NCBI GenBank assembly: GCA_014763715.1
Contig: JACXUV010000026.1
Span: forward strand, 1 to 37,930
Direction: 5' to 3'
Length of the DNA stretch: 37,930 nucleotides
From: Rhodobacterales bacterium
GTDB lineage: Bacteria; Pseudomonadota; Alphaproteobacteria; Caulobacterales; Hyphomonadaceae
Below the pieces are notes generated by a model, which had not been told where the DNA came from, made no database searches, and saw only the letters and a program-made list of their open reading frames with translations. This document shows, one piece after another, positions 22,470 through 30,598 of the stretch (positions within the stretch are counted from its first letter, which is position 1; the number at the start of each line of letters is the position of its first letter). A program made the translations under genes and the position numbers.

Positions 22470-24158
22470 ATGGATATGGATCGCAGGGCATTCATGGGCG
22501 GGGCCGCGCTGGCGACAAGCTATCTTGCTGCCTGCCAGAAAAGCACGAATGCGCCGCAGGTCGCGCCCGGAACAGACGAGGCGGCAGGCCCTGCCGATCC
22601 GGTTACCAGCCCCCTGAAATCCTATATCGAACAGCATCGTGCCACCTGGGGCCTGCCGGGCATGACAGTGGCGCTGGTAACGCGCGATGGCTATGAGGCC
22701 ATCGTGACGGACGGTCTGGCGGACATTGAGCAGAACATCCCAGTTCGCCCGGACCATCTCTTCCAGGTGGGCTCGATCTCAAAGATGTTCACGGCACTGG
22801 CGGCCTGGTCGCTGATCGACGAGGGCAAATTGTGGCCGGATGTGAAAGTGCTCGACGTCCTGAAAGGGCTGCAAATCCAGGGCGGCGCCGATATTCGCCT
22901 GCAAAATCTATTGAACCATACAGCTGGCCTGCCTGCGGACTCGGCGATGTTTGTTGAGGGCGGTCTCTGGTCCGGTTTCAGGCCGGGTACGAACTGGTCC
23001 TACTCGAATTGCGGATATGAACTGGCCGGGAAGATCGTGGCCAATGCCGATGGGCGCCTGTTCCCGGATGTGGTCCAAGCGCGTGTTCTGGACAAGATCG
23101 GGATGGGGGCGACGGCCGCCGCGATGCATGTTGCTGACCGGCCGCGTTATGCAAAGGGGTATGAGCCCGCGTTGACGGACCGCTTGAATCCCATCCCGGC
23201 ACGGATGACCCCGACGCCTTGGGTGGATAGCGACAGCGCCGCTGGCTGCATTGCATCCACGCCGGGCGATATGGTGAAGTTCCTCCGTTTCCTGTTGGAC
23301 GTCGCGGATGGGAAGGGCGGGCCGGTCTTTTCTGACGAGGCGGCGGCACGGTTCCTGGCAGACCCGGTCGATGGCTGGGACGAGGGAGCAAAGTATGGCA
23401 ATGGCCTTGCCCATGTGGAAATCGATGGCCGGAAATACCTGCATCATACAGGCGGCATGATCTCTTTCTGCTCGTCCCTGCATATCGACACAGAAGCAGG
23501 TGTCGCGGCCTTTGCTTCAAGCAATGTTCACTATGCGCTGGATTACCGTCCGAAGAATGTGACCATCTATGCCTGCGAGCTGATGCGTACGATGCAGGAG
23601 AGTGCGCCGCTACCGGAACCAAGGCCGGTACATGCCACGCTGGACCAGCCGGAACAGTATACGGGCCGGTTTACGGCCTCGGATGGCGACCGTTTTGACG
23701 TACTGGTATCCGATGGAGACCTCCGTCTCCGGAAGAATGGACGGGAAGGGGCGCTTTATCGTGCGGCCGACAATCTGTTCGCCACGGATGAGCCCGATCA
23801 TGCGATTACGGGTGTGGTTATCGAAACAGAAGATGGCAGGGCTGTACGCGCGTGGTGCGGGGAGCAGGAATATCTCGTGGATCCGTCCATAGGTTACAAG
23901 CCACCTGCACCGGAAGCTCTGCGTGTTCTGGCGGGGCGGTATGACAATGACGACCGTTGGGCAGGCCCGATCTATGTCTATGCAAGAGATGGCAAAGTGC
24001 TGCTGGGCAACATCGTGGAACTGTTGCCCATGGAAGGCGGCTATTGGCGCCACAGCGATGATGCCTCACCGGAGCGCATCCGCTTCGACGGCATGATCAA
24101 TGGCGTGCCGCAGAGAATGCTCTTCTCCGGCGTGCCTTACATAAGACGCTTCAGCTAG
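22470..24158 (+). CDS. class C beta-lactamase-like serine hydrolase, lipoprotein
   Basis: 562 residues. The N-terminus looks like a Tat signal (DRRAFMGG with twin Arg5-Arg6) joined to a lipobox (SYLAAC, Cys22). The serine hydrolase domain (about 45-370) has Ser102-x-x-Lys105 in VGSISKMF, Tyr-Ser-Asn in WSYSNCGYE and the HTGGM motif in place of KTG, which marks the esterase/D-aminopeptidase/PBP4-like group, so resistance to beta-lactams is not implied. A C-terminal domain of about 190 residues resembles the lipocalin-like extensions of that group. Its stop lies nine bases from the convergent lepA stop. Confidence 0.88.
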   Translation: MDMDRRAFMGGAALATSYLAACQKSTNAPQVAPGTDEAAGPADPVTSPLKSYIEQHRATWGLPGMTVALVTRDGYEAIVTDGLADIEQNIPVRPDHLFQVGSISKMFTALAAWSLIDEGKLWPDVKVLDVLKGLQIQGGADIRLQNLLNHTAGLPADSAMFVEGGLWSGFRPGTNWSYSNCGYELAGKIVANADGRLFPDVVQARVLDKIGMGATAAAMHVADRPRYAKGYEPALTDRLNPIPARMTPTPWVDSDSAAGCIASTPGDMVKFLRFLLDVADGKGGPVFSDEAAARFLADPVDGWDEGAKYGNGLAHVEIDGRKYLHHTGGMISFCSSLHIDTEAGVAAFASSNVHYALDYRPKNVTIYACELMRTMQESAPLPEPRPVHATLDQPEQYTGRFTASDGDRFDVLVSDGDLRLRKNGREGALYRAADNLFATDEPDHAITGVVIETEDGRAVRAWCGEQEYLVDPSIGYKPPAPEALRVLAGRYDNDDRWAGPIYVYARDGKVLLGNIVELLPMEGGYWRHSDDASPERIRFDGMINGVPQRMLFSGVPYIRRFS

Positions 24159-24167
24159 GCAGCCGGA

Positions 24168-25973
24168 TCAGTCGCCGTCCATCCTCAGGGCGGCGACGAA
24201 GGCTTCCTGCGGAATCTCCACCTTGCCGAACTGGCGCATGCGGGCCTTACCGGCTTTCTGCTTGTCGAGCAGCTTGCGTTTCCGCGTCGCGTCGCCGCCA
24301 TAGCATTTTGCCGTCACGTCCTTCCTCAGGGCGCTGAGGGTTTCGCGCGCGATTACCTTGCCGCCGATGGCTGCCTGGATCGGGATCTTGAACATTTGGC
24401 GCGGGATCAGCTCCTTCAGCCGTTCGCACATCTGACGGCCACGGCTCTCGGCACGGTCACGGTGTACCAGCATGGCAAGCGCGTCGACTGGTTCGTCATT
24501 GACGAGGATCTGCAGCTTCACGAGGTTTTCAGCCCGGTGGCCAATGATCTCATAGTCGAAGCTGGCATAGCCGCGGCTGATGGATTTCAGGCGATCATAG
24601 AAATCGAACACCACTTCGTTCAGCGGCAGTTCGTATTTCACGAGCGCGCGTCCGCCGACATAGGACAGCTCGGTCTGGATACCGCGGCGATCCTGGCAGA
24701 GTTTCAGGATCGCGCCCAGATACTCGTCCGGTGTGTAGATCGTGGCGTTGATCCACGGTTCGCGAATTTCCTTGATCTTGGTCACTTCCGGCATGTCGGC
24801 CGGGTTGTGCAGCTCGATCTCGGTGCCGTCAGTCATCGTCATCTCATAGACCACGGACGGGGCCGTCGCGATCAGGTCCAGATCGAACTCGCGGCTGAGG
24901 CGTTCCTGGATGATCTCAAGGTGCAACAGGCCGAGGAAACCGCAGCGGAAGCCCATGCCCAGTGCGGCAGAGGTTTCCATTTCCCAGGTGAAGGAGGCGT
25001 CGTTCAGGCGCAGTTTGCCCATGGCAGCACGCAGATCGTCGAAGTCGCCTGCATCCATGGGGAAGAGACCGCAGAAGACGACCGGTTGCACGTCCTTGTA
25101 GCCCGGCAAGGCCTTCTCGGCCGGGCGGCGTTCCTCGGTGATCGTGTCACCGATGGCGGTATCGCCAACTTCCTTGATCGAGGCGACGAAATAGCCGACT
25201 TCACCGGGACCAAGCGCCTCGACTTCCGTGAGCTTCGGATTGAACGTGCCGACCTTGTCGATCTCGTAGGTGCCGCCAGTCCGCATCATGCGGATCTTCT
25301 GCTTCGCCTTCAGCACGCCATCATGGATGCGCACGATGACGACGACGCCGAGATACGGGTCGTAATAGGCATCCACCAGTGCGGCCTTGAGCGGTGCGGC
25401 GGGGTCTCCGGATTGCGGGGCAGGCAGGCGAGTGACGATGGCTTCCAGCACGTCGGAGATCCCGAGCCCCGTCTTGGCAGAGGTTTCGATGGCGTCCGAG
25501 GCGTCGAGACCGATAATGTCTTCGATCTGCTCCTTCACACGCTCCACGTCCGCGGCGGGCAGGTCCACCTTGTTCAGCACAGGAACGATTTCGAGGTCCT
25601 GGTCGATGGCCTGGTAGACATTGGCCAGCGTTTGCGCCTCGACACCCTGTGAGGCGTCGACCACCAGCAGCGCGCCTTCACATGCGGCGAGGCAGCGGGA
25701 GACTTCATAGGAGAAGTCGACGTGTCCGGGCGTGTCCATCAGGTTGAGGACGTATTCCTCGCCATCCTTCGCCTTGTAAGTCAGGCGCACGGTCTGGGCC
25801 TTGATGGTGATGCCGCGCTCTTTCTCGATATCCATCGAGTCGAGCACCTGTTCCTTCATCTCACGGTCTGTAAGGCCGCCGCAGGTCTGAATCAGGCGGT
25901 CAGCCAGCGTCGACTTGCCGTGGTCGATATGGGCGATGATGGAAAAATTCCGGATTTTGTCGCGAGGTGTCAT
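24168..25973 (-). CDS. lepA: elongation factor 4 LepA
   Basis: Ribosome-associated GTPase (EF-4) that affects initiation and elongation under stress. The 601-residue protein has G1 AHIDHGKST at about 14-22, the G2/switch I segment RGITIKAQ, G3 DTPGH, G4 NKVD, the EF-G-like domains, and the unique LepA C-terminal domain ([23 protein letters not shown] region), so it is LepA and not EF-G or TypA. It stands alone; the ATG at 25973 has no clear Shine-Dalgarno. The divergent 244-bp region separates it from the desaturase gene. Confidence 0.97.
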   Translation of the reverse strand: MTPRDKIRNFSIIAHIDHGKSTLADRLIQTCGGLTDREMKEQVLDSMDIEKERGITIKAQTVRLTYKAKDGEEYVLNLMDTPGHVDFSYEVSRCLAACEGALLVVDASQGVEAQTLANVYQAIDQDLEIVPVLNKVDLPAADVERVKEQIEDIIGLDASDAIETSAKTGLGISDVLEAIVTRLPAPQSGDPAAPLKAALVDAYYDPYLGVVVIVRIHDGVLKAKQKIRMMRTGGTYEIDKVGTFNPKLTEVEALGPGEVGYFVASIKEVGDTAIGDTITEERRPAEKALPGYKDVQPVVFCGLFPMDAGDFDDLRAAMGKLRLNDASFTWEMETSAALGMGFRCGFLGLLHLEIIQERLSREFDLDLIATAPSVVYEMTMTDGTEIELHNPADMPEVTKIKEIREPWINATIYTPDEYLGAILKLCQDRRGIQTELSYVGGRALVKYELPLNEVVFDFYDRLKSISRGYASFDYEIIGHRAENLVKLQILVNDEPVDALAMLVHRDRAESRGRQMCERLKELIPRQMFKIPIQAAIGGKVIARETLSALRKDVTAKCYGGDATRKRKLLDKQKAGKARMRQFGKVEIPQEAFVAALRMDGD

Positions 25974-26126
25974 TCGCGCGATATAGCCGCGCCAGTGCGG
26001 GGCGGAAAGAGGTCTTTGGCTGAGGACGCCAGACTGTGGGCCGTGCCGTCAGGAAGCAGGCAGGGTAATGCTTCCATGCTTCCGGTGCATCCGGATTAGA
26101 AATTCGATTCTAGGCATCCCATTTTG

Positions 26127-26177
26127 AGTGAGCATTTACTTGCATTGTGTGTCGAGATATGAAAATAAGCGCTCACT
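26127..26177. promoter_or_regulatory. inverted repeat upstream of the lipid desaturase
   Basis: AGTGAGC (26127-26133) and GCTCACT (26171-26177) are exact reverse complements separated by 37 bases, in an AT-rich stretch 41-91 bases above the desaturase ATG. Each arm looks like one half of a TetR-type site. This could be a looped or double operator; it may be chance. Confidence 0.35.
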
Positions 26178-26217
26178 AACTAATTCGGAAACCCAAATTC
26201 AGGTCGGGAGACAAATC

Positions 26218-26808
26218 ATGGTGGGTTCGACAATCACGGCTATCGGAGCCTTTCTGCTGAAAGTGCTGGGCGGGCTTTATTTCGCAGACTTCATTTCCGG
26301 TGTGATCCACTGGCTGGAGGATCGTTACGGCAATCCCAAATGGCCGGTCATTGGCCATACGATCCGGGAAAATCAGCAGCATCACTTTACGCCGCGCAGC
26401 TTCCTGAATGGCACGCTGTGGACGCGTAACCGGGAGGTCCTGGCTATCGGCATCGCCTTCCTGGCGGCTTTCTGGGCCTTTGATCTGTTGAACGCTTTTA
26501 CCGTGTCAGCCGTCATTTTCGGTGTGATGTCGAACGAGGTGCATGCCAGCGCTCACCGCAGCCCGCAGGAAAATGGCCGCCTGATCACGGCCCTGCAGAA
26601 GACGGGCCTTCTGCAATCGCACCGCCACCATGCGGCACACCACCGGAAGGGCAAGGACACCCATTTCTGCGTGCTGACCAACCACGTCAATCCTGTGCTG
26701 GAGGGCGTGCGCTTCTTTCAGGCGCTGGAGGCAATCGTGACCCGGGTGACGGGTATTCGCCCCCGTCCGGACCTGTCCGTGAACCCGCGTTACCGTCCGG
26801 CGACATGA
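26218..26808 (+). CDS. Kua/TMEM189/CarF-type lipid desaturase
   Basis: 196-residue integral membrane protein with the diiron histidine pattern of the family that holds human PEDS1 (TMEM189), Myxococcus CarF and plant FAD4: ADFISGVIHWLEDRYG at 23-38 (His31), His47, QQHHFTPRSF at 53-62, EVHASAHRS at 107-115, and SHRHHAAHH at 134-142, ending in NPVLEGVRFFQALE and GIRPRPD. CarF/PEDS1 makes the vinyl ether bond of plasmalogens aerobically; FAD4 instead desaturates an acyl chain of phosphatidylglycerol, and sequence alone does not decide between them. The start at 26218 has GGGAG about eight bases upstream; a longer frame begins at 26128 without support. Confidence 0.85.
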   Translation: MVGSTITAIGAFLLKVLGGLYFADFISGVIHWLEDRYGNPKWPVIGHTIRENQQHHFTPRSFLNGTLWTRNREVLAIGIAFLAAFWAFDLLNAFTVSAVIFGVMSNEVHASAHRSPQENGRLITALQKTGLLQSHRHHAAHHRKGKDTHFCVLTNHVNPVLEGVRFFQALEAIVTRVTGIRPRPDLSVNPRYRPAT

Positions 26809-26836
26809 GCCGGGCGGCAGGCAGGAGGAAGCGCCA

Positions 26837-26899
26837 GTGGGCGGAATCCTCTTGCCTGATGCGCATTCCGGCCACATTATTGTGGTTAACGGGGCGTAA
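26837..26899 (+). CDS. possible 20-codon leader ORF
   Basis: A GTG start with a full AGGAGG Shine-Dalgarno (26823-26828, eight bases ahead) opens a 20-codon frame, MGGILLPDAHSGHIIVVNGA, ending TAA at 26897-26899. Two bases later is the ATG of the membrane protein gene, which itself has only a weak site. The layout is that of translational coupling or a regulatory leader peptide. It may instead be a chance frame; the strong ribosome site with no other gene to serve is the main support. Confidence 0.35.
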   Translation: MGGILLPDAHSGHIIVVNGA

Positions 26900-26901
26900 A
26901 G

Positions 26902-27819
26902 ATGGAGAATCTGCGCCCCATGAACACCGACGCCTTTGGCCAGAAGAAAGACACGTTCGCCGTTGTCCAACCCAAGGCCCCGGAAGCCAACCCCCAAGCC
27001 GGAACACCGCCCGCGCCGCTTCAGGCAGAGCACTTGCCGGATTTGCACACATCAGATTCAGGCGATCATTTGAAGGATGATCATGCCCGCCGCGTGGGGG
27101 TTATTCGCACGCGCTTTGCCAGCCGGCTCGAATCTGCAGGCGCGCGGGTGAACCGGGCCCAGTCGACCTGGGATGAAATCCATGGCGAGGTGAATCGCCA
27201 GCCGCGTTATTCTGGCCCGTGGTTCTACATGCCCTTCATGATCCTGCTGGCAATTGCCGAAGTGCCTATCAACCGTCTGAGCTTCGAGCTGTTCTTCCGG
27301 GAAAGCCCGGCGATTGCGCTGGTCGTGTCGCTTCTGGTGGGCGGTGTGCTTGTGGTGCTGTCGCACAGATTGGGCATGGCGCTTGGCCGGTTTGAATATT
27401 TCTCCAAACAGCATGGCTGGGTCCGGGAGGCGTTGCAGGTCGTGGTGGTCACCTTGCTGATCGGGGCGCTCTGTTACGGCCTCTCCGTTCTGCGTCAGGG
27501 CTTTCTGGCGGCCGCTGTCGCGCCTGAGTTTGGCTTTGCAGACGCGATGAATGGCGGCGGGGCAGGGGCCGCGCTGATGTCTCTGGAGCCAGGACTGAAC
27601 CTGGAAGGCTGGATCTTCCTGTTCATCAATGTGGCGGTGGTGCTGGTCGGCGTGTCGGCTTCCTATTTCTGCCATGACGCCCATCCGGATTTCCAGAAAG
27701 CGGATGTCGAGCGCAAGCGGTCCGAGAAGGAATTGGCGAAGCTGAAAGCCCAGGTTGCCGATGCCGAGGCGGCCGAACAGCGCCGCTATGCCAATCAGTT
27801 GCGCCGCCGGGCCGGTTGA
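26902..27819 (+). CDS. membrane protein with C-terminal coiled coil, unknown function
   Basis: 305 residues. A soluble, Pro/Gln-rich N-terminus (1-50) is followed by a charged helical region (60-100), then hydrophobic segments near 110-125, 138-153, 180-200 and 240-255, and a charged coiled coil at the end (about 262-305, with DVERKRSEKELAKLKAQVAD). I recognise no family. The start is weak; ATG 26920 is an alternative. Just before it is a 20-codon ORF that could couple its translation, and 19 bases after it begins a VWA-like lipoprotein gene, so it is likely part of an envelope module on one transcript. Confidence 0.7.
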   Translation: MENLRPMNTDAFGQKKDTFAVVQPKAPEANPQAGTPPAPLQAEHLPDLHTSDSGDHLKDDHARRVGVIRTRFASRLESAGARVNRAQSTWDEIHGEVNRQPRYSGPWFYMPFMILLAIAEVPINRLSFELFFRESPAIALVVSLLVGGVLVVLSHRLGMALGRFEYFSKQHGWVREALQVVVVTLLIGALCYGLSVLRQGFLAAAVAPEFGFADAMNGGGAGAALMSLEPGLNLEGWIFLFINVAVVLVGVSASYFCHDAHPDFQKADVERKRSEKELAKLKAQVADAEAAEQRRYANQLRRRAG

Positions 27820-27838
27820 GCGCGCGGGGGATCTTGAG

Positions 27839-28615
27839 ATGAAGATGGGATGGATGGCGGCAGGCCTTGTCATATCTCTTGCCGCTCTGGCGGCCTGTTC
27901 GCCGGGCGAGGGGGCTGGTGGGGCGTTTGACTATTGCGATGTCGGCAAGTCGACCTCGCTGTTCCTGATCGACCGGACCACGCAGGCCGATGCGACTGAC
28001 AAGTCAGTGATGATGGAAAGCCTCGCCACCGTGGTCGACAATCTGGGCAGCGGTGACAGGATCGTGGTGGCCACGATCGGCCCGCATTACACAAACACGG
28101 AACGGCTGGTGAATGCCTGCAAGCCGGGCTGTCCGGAGAACCAGGGCGCGGTCGATTACATGCTTGGCCAGTGCAGTGCGATGCAGGCCAAGGCCGACGA
28201 GCGCCTGTTCATGCAACAGCTGGTCCGGGCGCTGGAACCGGTGACCCGGCAGGCTGAGGAAGCCCCGACATCGGATATTGTCCGCACCATCGCGCAATGG
28301 ACGCATAACCCGCCGGGCGGGCGCAGTTATTCCACCGTCTATATTTTCTCGGACATGCTGGAGAACAGCCAGGTCCTGCCGTGGCGGACCTTCAAATCAC
28401 AGCCGCCCGAAGACTCCATCGCAGCCGTGGAGCAATACCAGCTGGTGCCGGATCTGCCGGGGGCAGAGGTGCGCATCGTCGGTTACGGCCGCTCCCACGA
28501 TCCGGGCCGCCCGCCGCTGGACCCGGATACAGACCTGCGCATCCGCACATTCTGGACGGATTATTTTGCCGAAGGCGGGGCGACAACCTCGTTCGAAGGC
28601 GCGATACGGGACTGA
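27839..28615 (+). CDS. VWA-like lipoprotein
   Basis: 258 residues with lipobox LAALAAC (Cys20). The core reads like a von Willebrand A fold: strand TSLFLIDRTTQ (40-49, Asp45 and Thr47/48 in place of the DxSxS metal site), helix SLATVVDNL, strand DRIVVATIG, and a second acidic strand STVYIFSDMLENS at about 165-177. Four cysteines (33, 94, 98, 112) could form disulfides. The MIDAS is therefore altered or absent. It would act on the periplasmic face with the membrane protein upstream. The start has GGGGGA nearby; an internal ATG six bases on is possible. I do not know its function. Confidence 0.65.
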   Translation: MKMGWMAAGLVISLAALAACSPGEGAGGAFDYCDVGKSTSLFLIDRTTQADATDKSVMMESLATVVDNLGSGDRIVVATIGPHYTNTERLVNACKPGCPENQGAVDYMLGQCSAMQAKADERLFMQQLVRALEPVTRQAEEAPTSDIVRTIAQWTHNPPGGRSYSTVYIFSDMLENSQVLPWRTFKSQPPEDSIAAVEQYQLVPDLPGAEVRIVGYGRSHDPGRPPLDPDTDLRIRTFWTDYFAEGGATTSFEGAIRD

Positions 28616-28637
28616 AGAAAATACAAGGGAGACGCCG

Positions 28638-29087
28638 ATGCGGATGGCCGTTCGGATTGCTGGAACAGGTGCGGCCATGGCCATGCTGATTCTTGCTGGC
28701 TGCCGGGAAAAGACGCCGGATGCCCCTTTGGCGATTGAGCCGGGTGTCTATTATGCAGGGGCGGGCATGGACGGGCACGAGGTTGTGCTGCCGGTGGGCA
28801 AGACGCTTCGGGTGGAGCTCGAAACCATCCCGACGGCGGGCTATGTCTGGCAGGTAACCGGGCAGCCGGACATGCTGGCGCTGACGGATGAGGCCACGCG
28901 GCCGACCGATCCGGAAGTGCAGAACCAGCCGGGCTTCACAGGCGGCAGCCACTATATGGCGTTCGATTTTACCGCCGTGACGCCGGGCACAGGCACGCTG
29001 GAACTGACCGAGGGGCGGCCCTGGGAACTGGAGGCGGGAGAGCCCCCGGAAGGCACTTTCAGCCTGACCATAACCGTGACGGACTAG
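28638..29087 (+). CDS. chagasin-like (I42) protease inhibitor lipoprotein
   Basis: 149 residues with lipobox LILAGC (Cys22). The three loops that wedge into papain-type proteases are seen in order: IPTAGYVW at 64-71 (family NPTTGYxW), GFTGGSHY at 99-106 (GxGG-type) and GRPWE at 126-130 (RPW). The fold is an immunoglobulin-like beta sandwich. It probably inhibits cysteine peptidases at the envelope, perhaps of competitors or hosts, or the cell's own. GGGAG is eight bases before the ATG. It lies 22 bases after the VWA-like lipoprotein gene on the same strand and may share its transcript. Confidence 0.88.
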   Translation: MRMAVRIAGTGAAMAMLILAGCREKTPDAPLAIEPGVYYAGAGMDGHEVVLPVGKTLRVELETIPTAGYVWQVTGQPDMLALTDEATRPTDPEVQNQPGFTGGSHYMAFDFTAVTPGTGTLELTEGRPWELEAGEPPEGTFSLTITVTD

Positions 29088-29092
29088 GACGA

Positions 29093-29108
29093 CGCCATGA
29101 CTATGGCG
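29093..29108 (+). terminator. hairpin after the chagasin-like gene
   Basis: CGCCAT (29093-29098) and ATGGCG (29103-29108) pair perfectly around a GACT loop, starting six bases after the stop codon. No T run follows, so it is more an mRNA 3'-end structure than a proven terminator. Confidence 0.3.
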
Positions 29109-29199
29109 GACTATCTGCGCACTTCACCGGATCTCCGTTGACCTCCAGCATGCGTAAGGCGGCGCCTTGCATGACCTGGCATGATCTGTGGTTCAGGGC

Positions 29200-30432
29200 T
29201 CAGTGTTCTGCGCGGGCCCCGGGCAGGAGGACGAGCAGCATGACCAGGCTGCTGCCGACCACGCCGCAAACCGCGCGCGGCATGTTCACCGGTGCCCCTG
29301 CGATGACGTCGACGAGGGCTACCGAGAGAAAAACGGCAAGGGTGGGAATCAGGCTCGCACGGTAGCGGCTTCGGGTCTGGATCAGGGTTGAAGACAGCAT
29401 GACTGCGCCAGTGATCACGATCAGGGCAGGATCCAGATAACCGGAGAGCGCGAGAAAGCCTGCTGCGAGCAGACTGAACCCGTACCGGAGGTTCAGCCGG
29501 AGCAGACCGGCATGGCCCAGCACATGGCCGCCGCGATACTGCGCCGGATTATTCTGAATCAGCCTCTGCGTACAGAATGTTTCCTTGCCAAGAAACGTCT
29601 GAAGGCGGCGCACATAGGCGTGCATCGAGCGTCCCGCCAGGCGCCATGACGCGATGGGCGGGGCTTGCCGCCTGTTTCCAGACCGCGTTTCCCTGACTGT
29701 TGCGCTCATCAGATCCTGGACGGTGGCGTCTGAGGGGGCTGCCAGCTCATTGCGGGCAACACGCAGGTTGAAAGCCAGCGTCGTGTCCGGCAGCCAGACG
29801 CCATGGCGCATGCCATTGAAGATGCTGAGGGCAAGCAAGGTCAGGACAACGGGCAGGAGGAATGCGAGGAGGGGGGTGCCCCAATCCGGTTCGCGCCAGA
29901 TGGCGATGCCTGCGGCGACCGGCACGAGGATGCCGGAATCGATCCGGATGGACAGGCTGAGCGATGCGGCACACCCGGCCAGCAGCCAGCGATGTGGAAT
30001 GGAAGGCTCAATGAGCAGCACGGCAAAAATGACCAGAAGGCCGCCCAGGATGACGTCTGGCCAGGCGTGAATGGAAAGAAGGCCGCGTTCCAGGCAAAGC
30101 GCCAGCAACAGGCCGCCCAGGATGCCCGCAACTGGTCCGGCAAGGCTTGCCGCGATGGCGGCGGCAATTCCGGCAAACAAGGCATTCAGCCAGACAAGCA
30201 GGTGCCGGGCCGTTCCGGCATTCCCGCGTGCAGGCGACAGGATCCAGCGAAACAGCGGAACCCGGATCCAATTGCCGGCCGTTGGCCTGTTTCGCTCAGG
30301 GCTCAGATATTCGTGTTCGTCGCCCACCAGCCGTTGCGGCTTGAGGCTGGCCAGCAAGCTCAGGCCAATGGCTGCGGTGGCGAGCATGGCAAGCATGCCC
30401 GAAGCCAGGATACCGATCTGCTCGCTTGTCAC
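29200..30432 (-). CDS. GT-C-like polytopic membrane protein
   Basis: 410 residues with about ten hydrophobic segments. The first loop holds VGDEHEYLSP (about 36-45), the Asp-Glu pair and Tyr-Leu typical of the GT-C/PMT glycosyltransferases that use prenyl-phosphate donors. Near the end is RYRASLIPTLAVF, which resembles their 'RYR-x-P' helix start. The middle loop (220-310) is soluble and basic. I infer a lipid-linked sugar transferase; the acceptor is unknown. The start codon is GTG (minus strand) with a G-rich run upstream. It is divergent from the Rieske oxygenase gene and convergent with the chagasin-like gene. Confidence 0.65.
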   Translation of the reverse strand: MTSEQIGILASGMLAMLATAAIGLSLLASLKPQRLVGDEHEYLSPERNRPTAGNWIRVPLFRWILSPARGNAGTARHLLVWLNALFAGIAAAIAASLAGPVAGILGGLLLALCLERGLLSIHAWPDVILGGLLVIFAVLLIEPSIPHRWLLAGCAASLSLSIRIDSGILVPVAAGIAIWREPDWGTPLLAFLLPVVLTLLALSIFNGMRHGVWLPDTTLAFNLRVARNELAAPSDATVQDLMSATVRETRSGNRRQAPPIASWRLAGRSMHAYVRRLQTFLGKETFCTQRLIQNNPAQYRGGHVLGHAGLLRLNLRYGFSLLAAGFLALSGYLDPALIVITGAVMLSSTLIQTRSRYRASLIPTLAVFLSVALVDVIAGAPVNMPRAVCGVVGSSLVMLLVLLPGARAEH

Positions 30433-30475
30433 ATTCCCCCCCTAGAGGTCCCTCACAGGACCGGAGGCCTTGCTC

Positions 30476-30511
30476 CGGGTGACTTACAGCGATTGAGGCA
30501 AATGTCACCCG
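30476..30511. promoter_or_regulatory. 8-bp inverted repeat between GT-C and Rieske genes
   Basis: CGGGTGAC (30476-30483) and GTCACCCG (30504-30511) are exact reverse complements with a 20-base spacer in the 166-bp divergent region. A regulator binding as a dimer of dimers, or a leader hairpin, would fit. No regulator gene lies beside it. Confidence 0.4.
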
Positions 30512-30598
30512 TACCATATGTCTGCCGGGCCGAGTGGCACATTGGGCTTGTCATCTTGCCGCTGGACGCAGGCTGGCGGACGGGGGCATAAAGCGGCC

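Noticed and set aside
22470-24158. Antibiotic-resistance beta-lactamase
   Set aside because: SxxK and YxN are present but the third motif is HTG within a long protein with a C-terminal domain, the pattern of esterase/peptidase relatives; no resistance claim is justified.
26886-26900. TTAA-N7-TAAA as a CtrA site before the membrane protein gene
   Set aside because: One mismatch in a short motif, and it lies within the candidate leader ORF and against the ATG, where an activator site is unlikely; noted only as a pattern.
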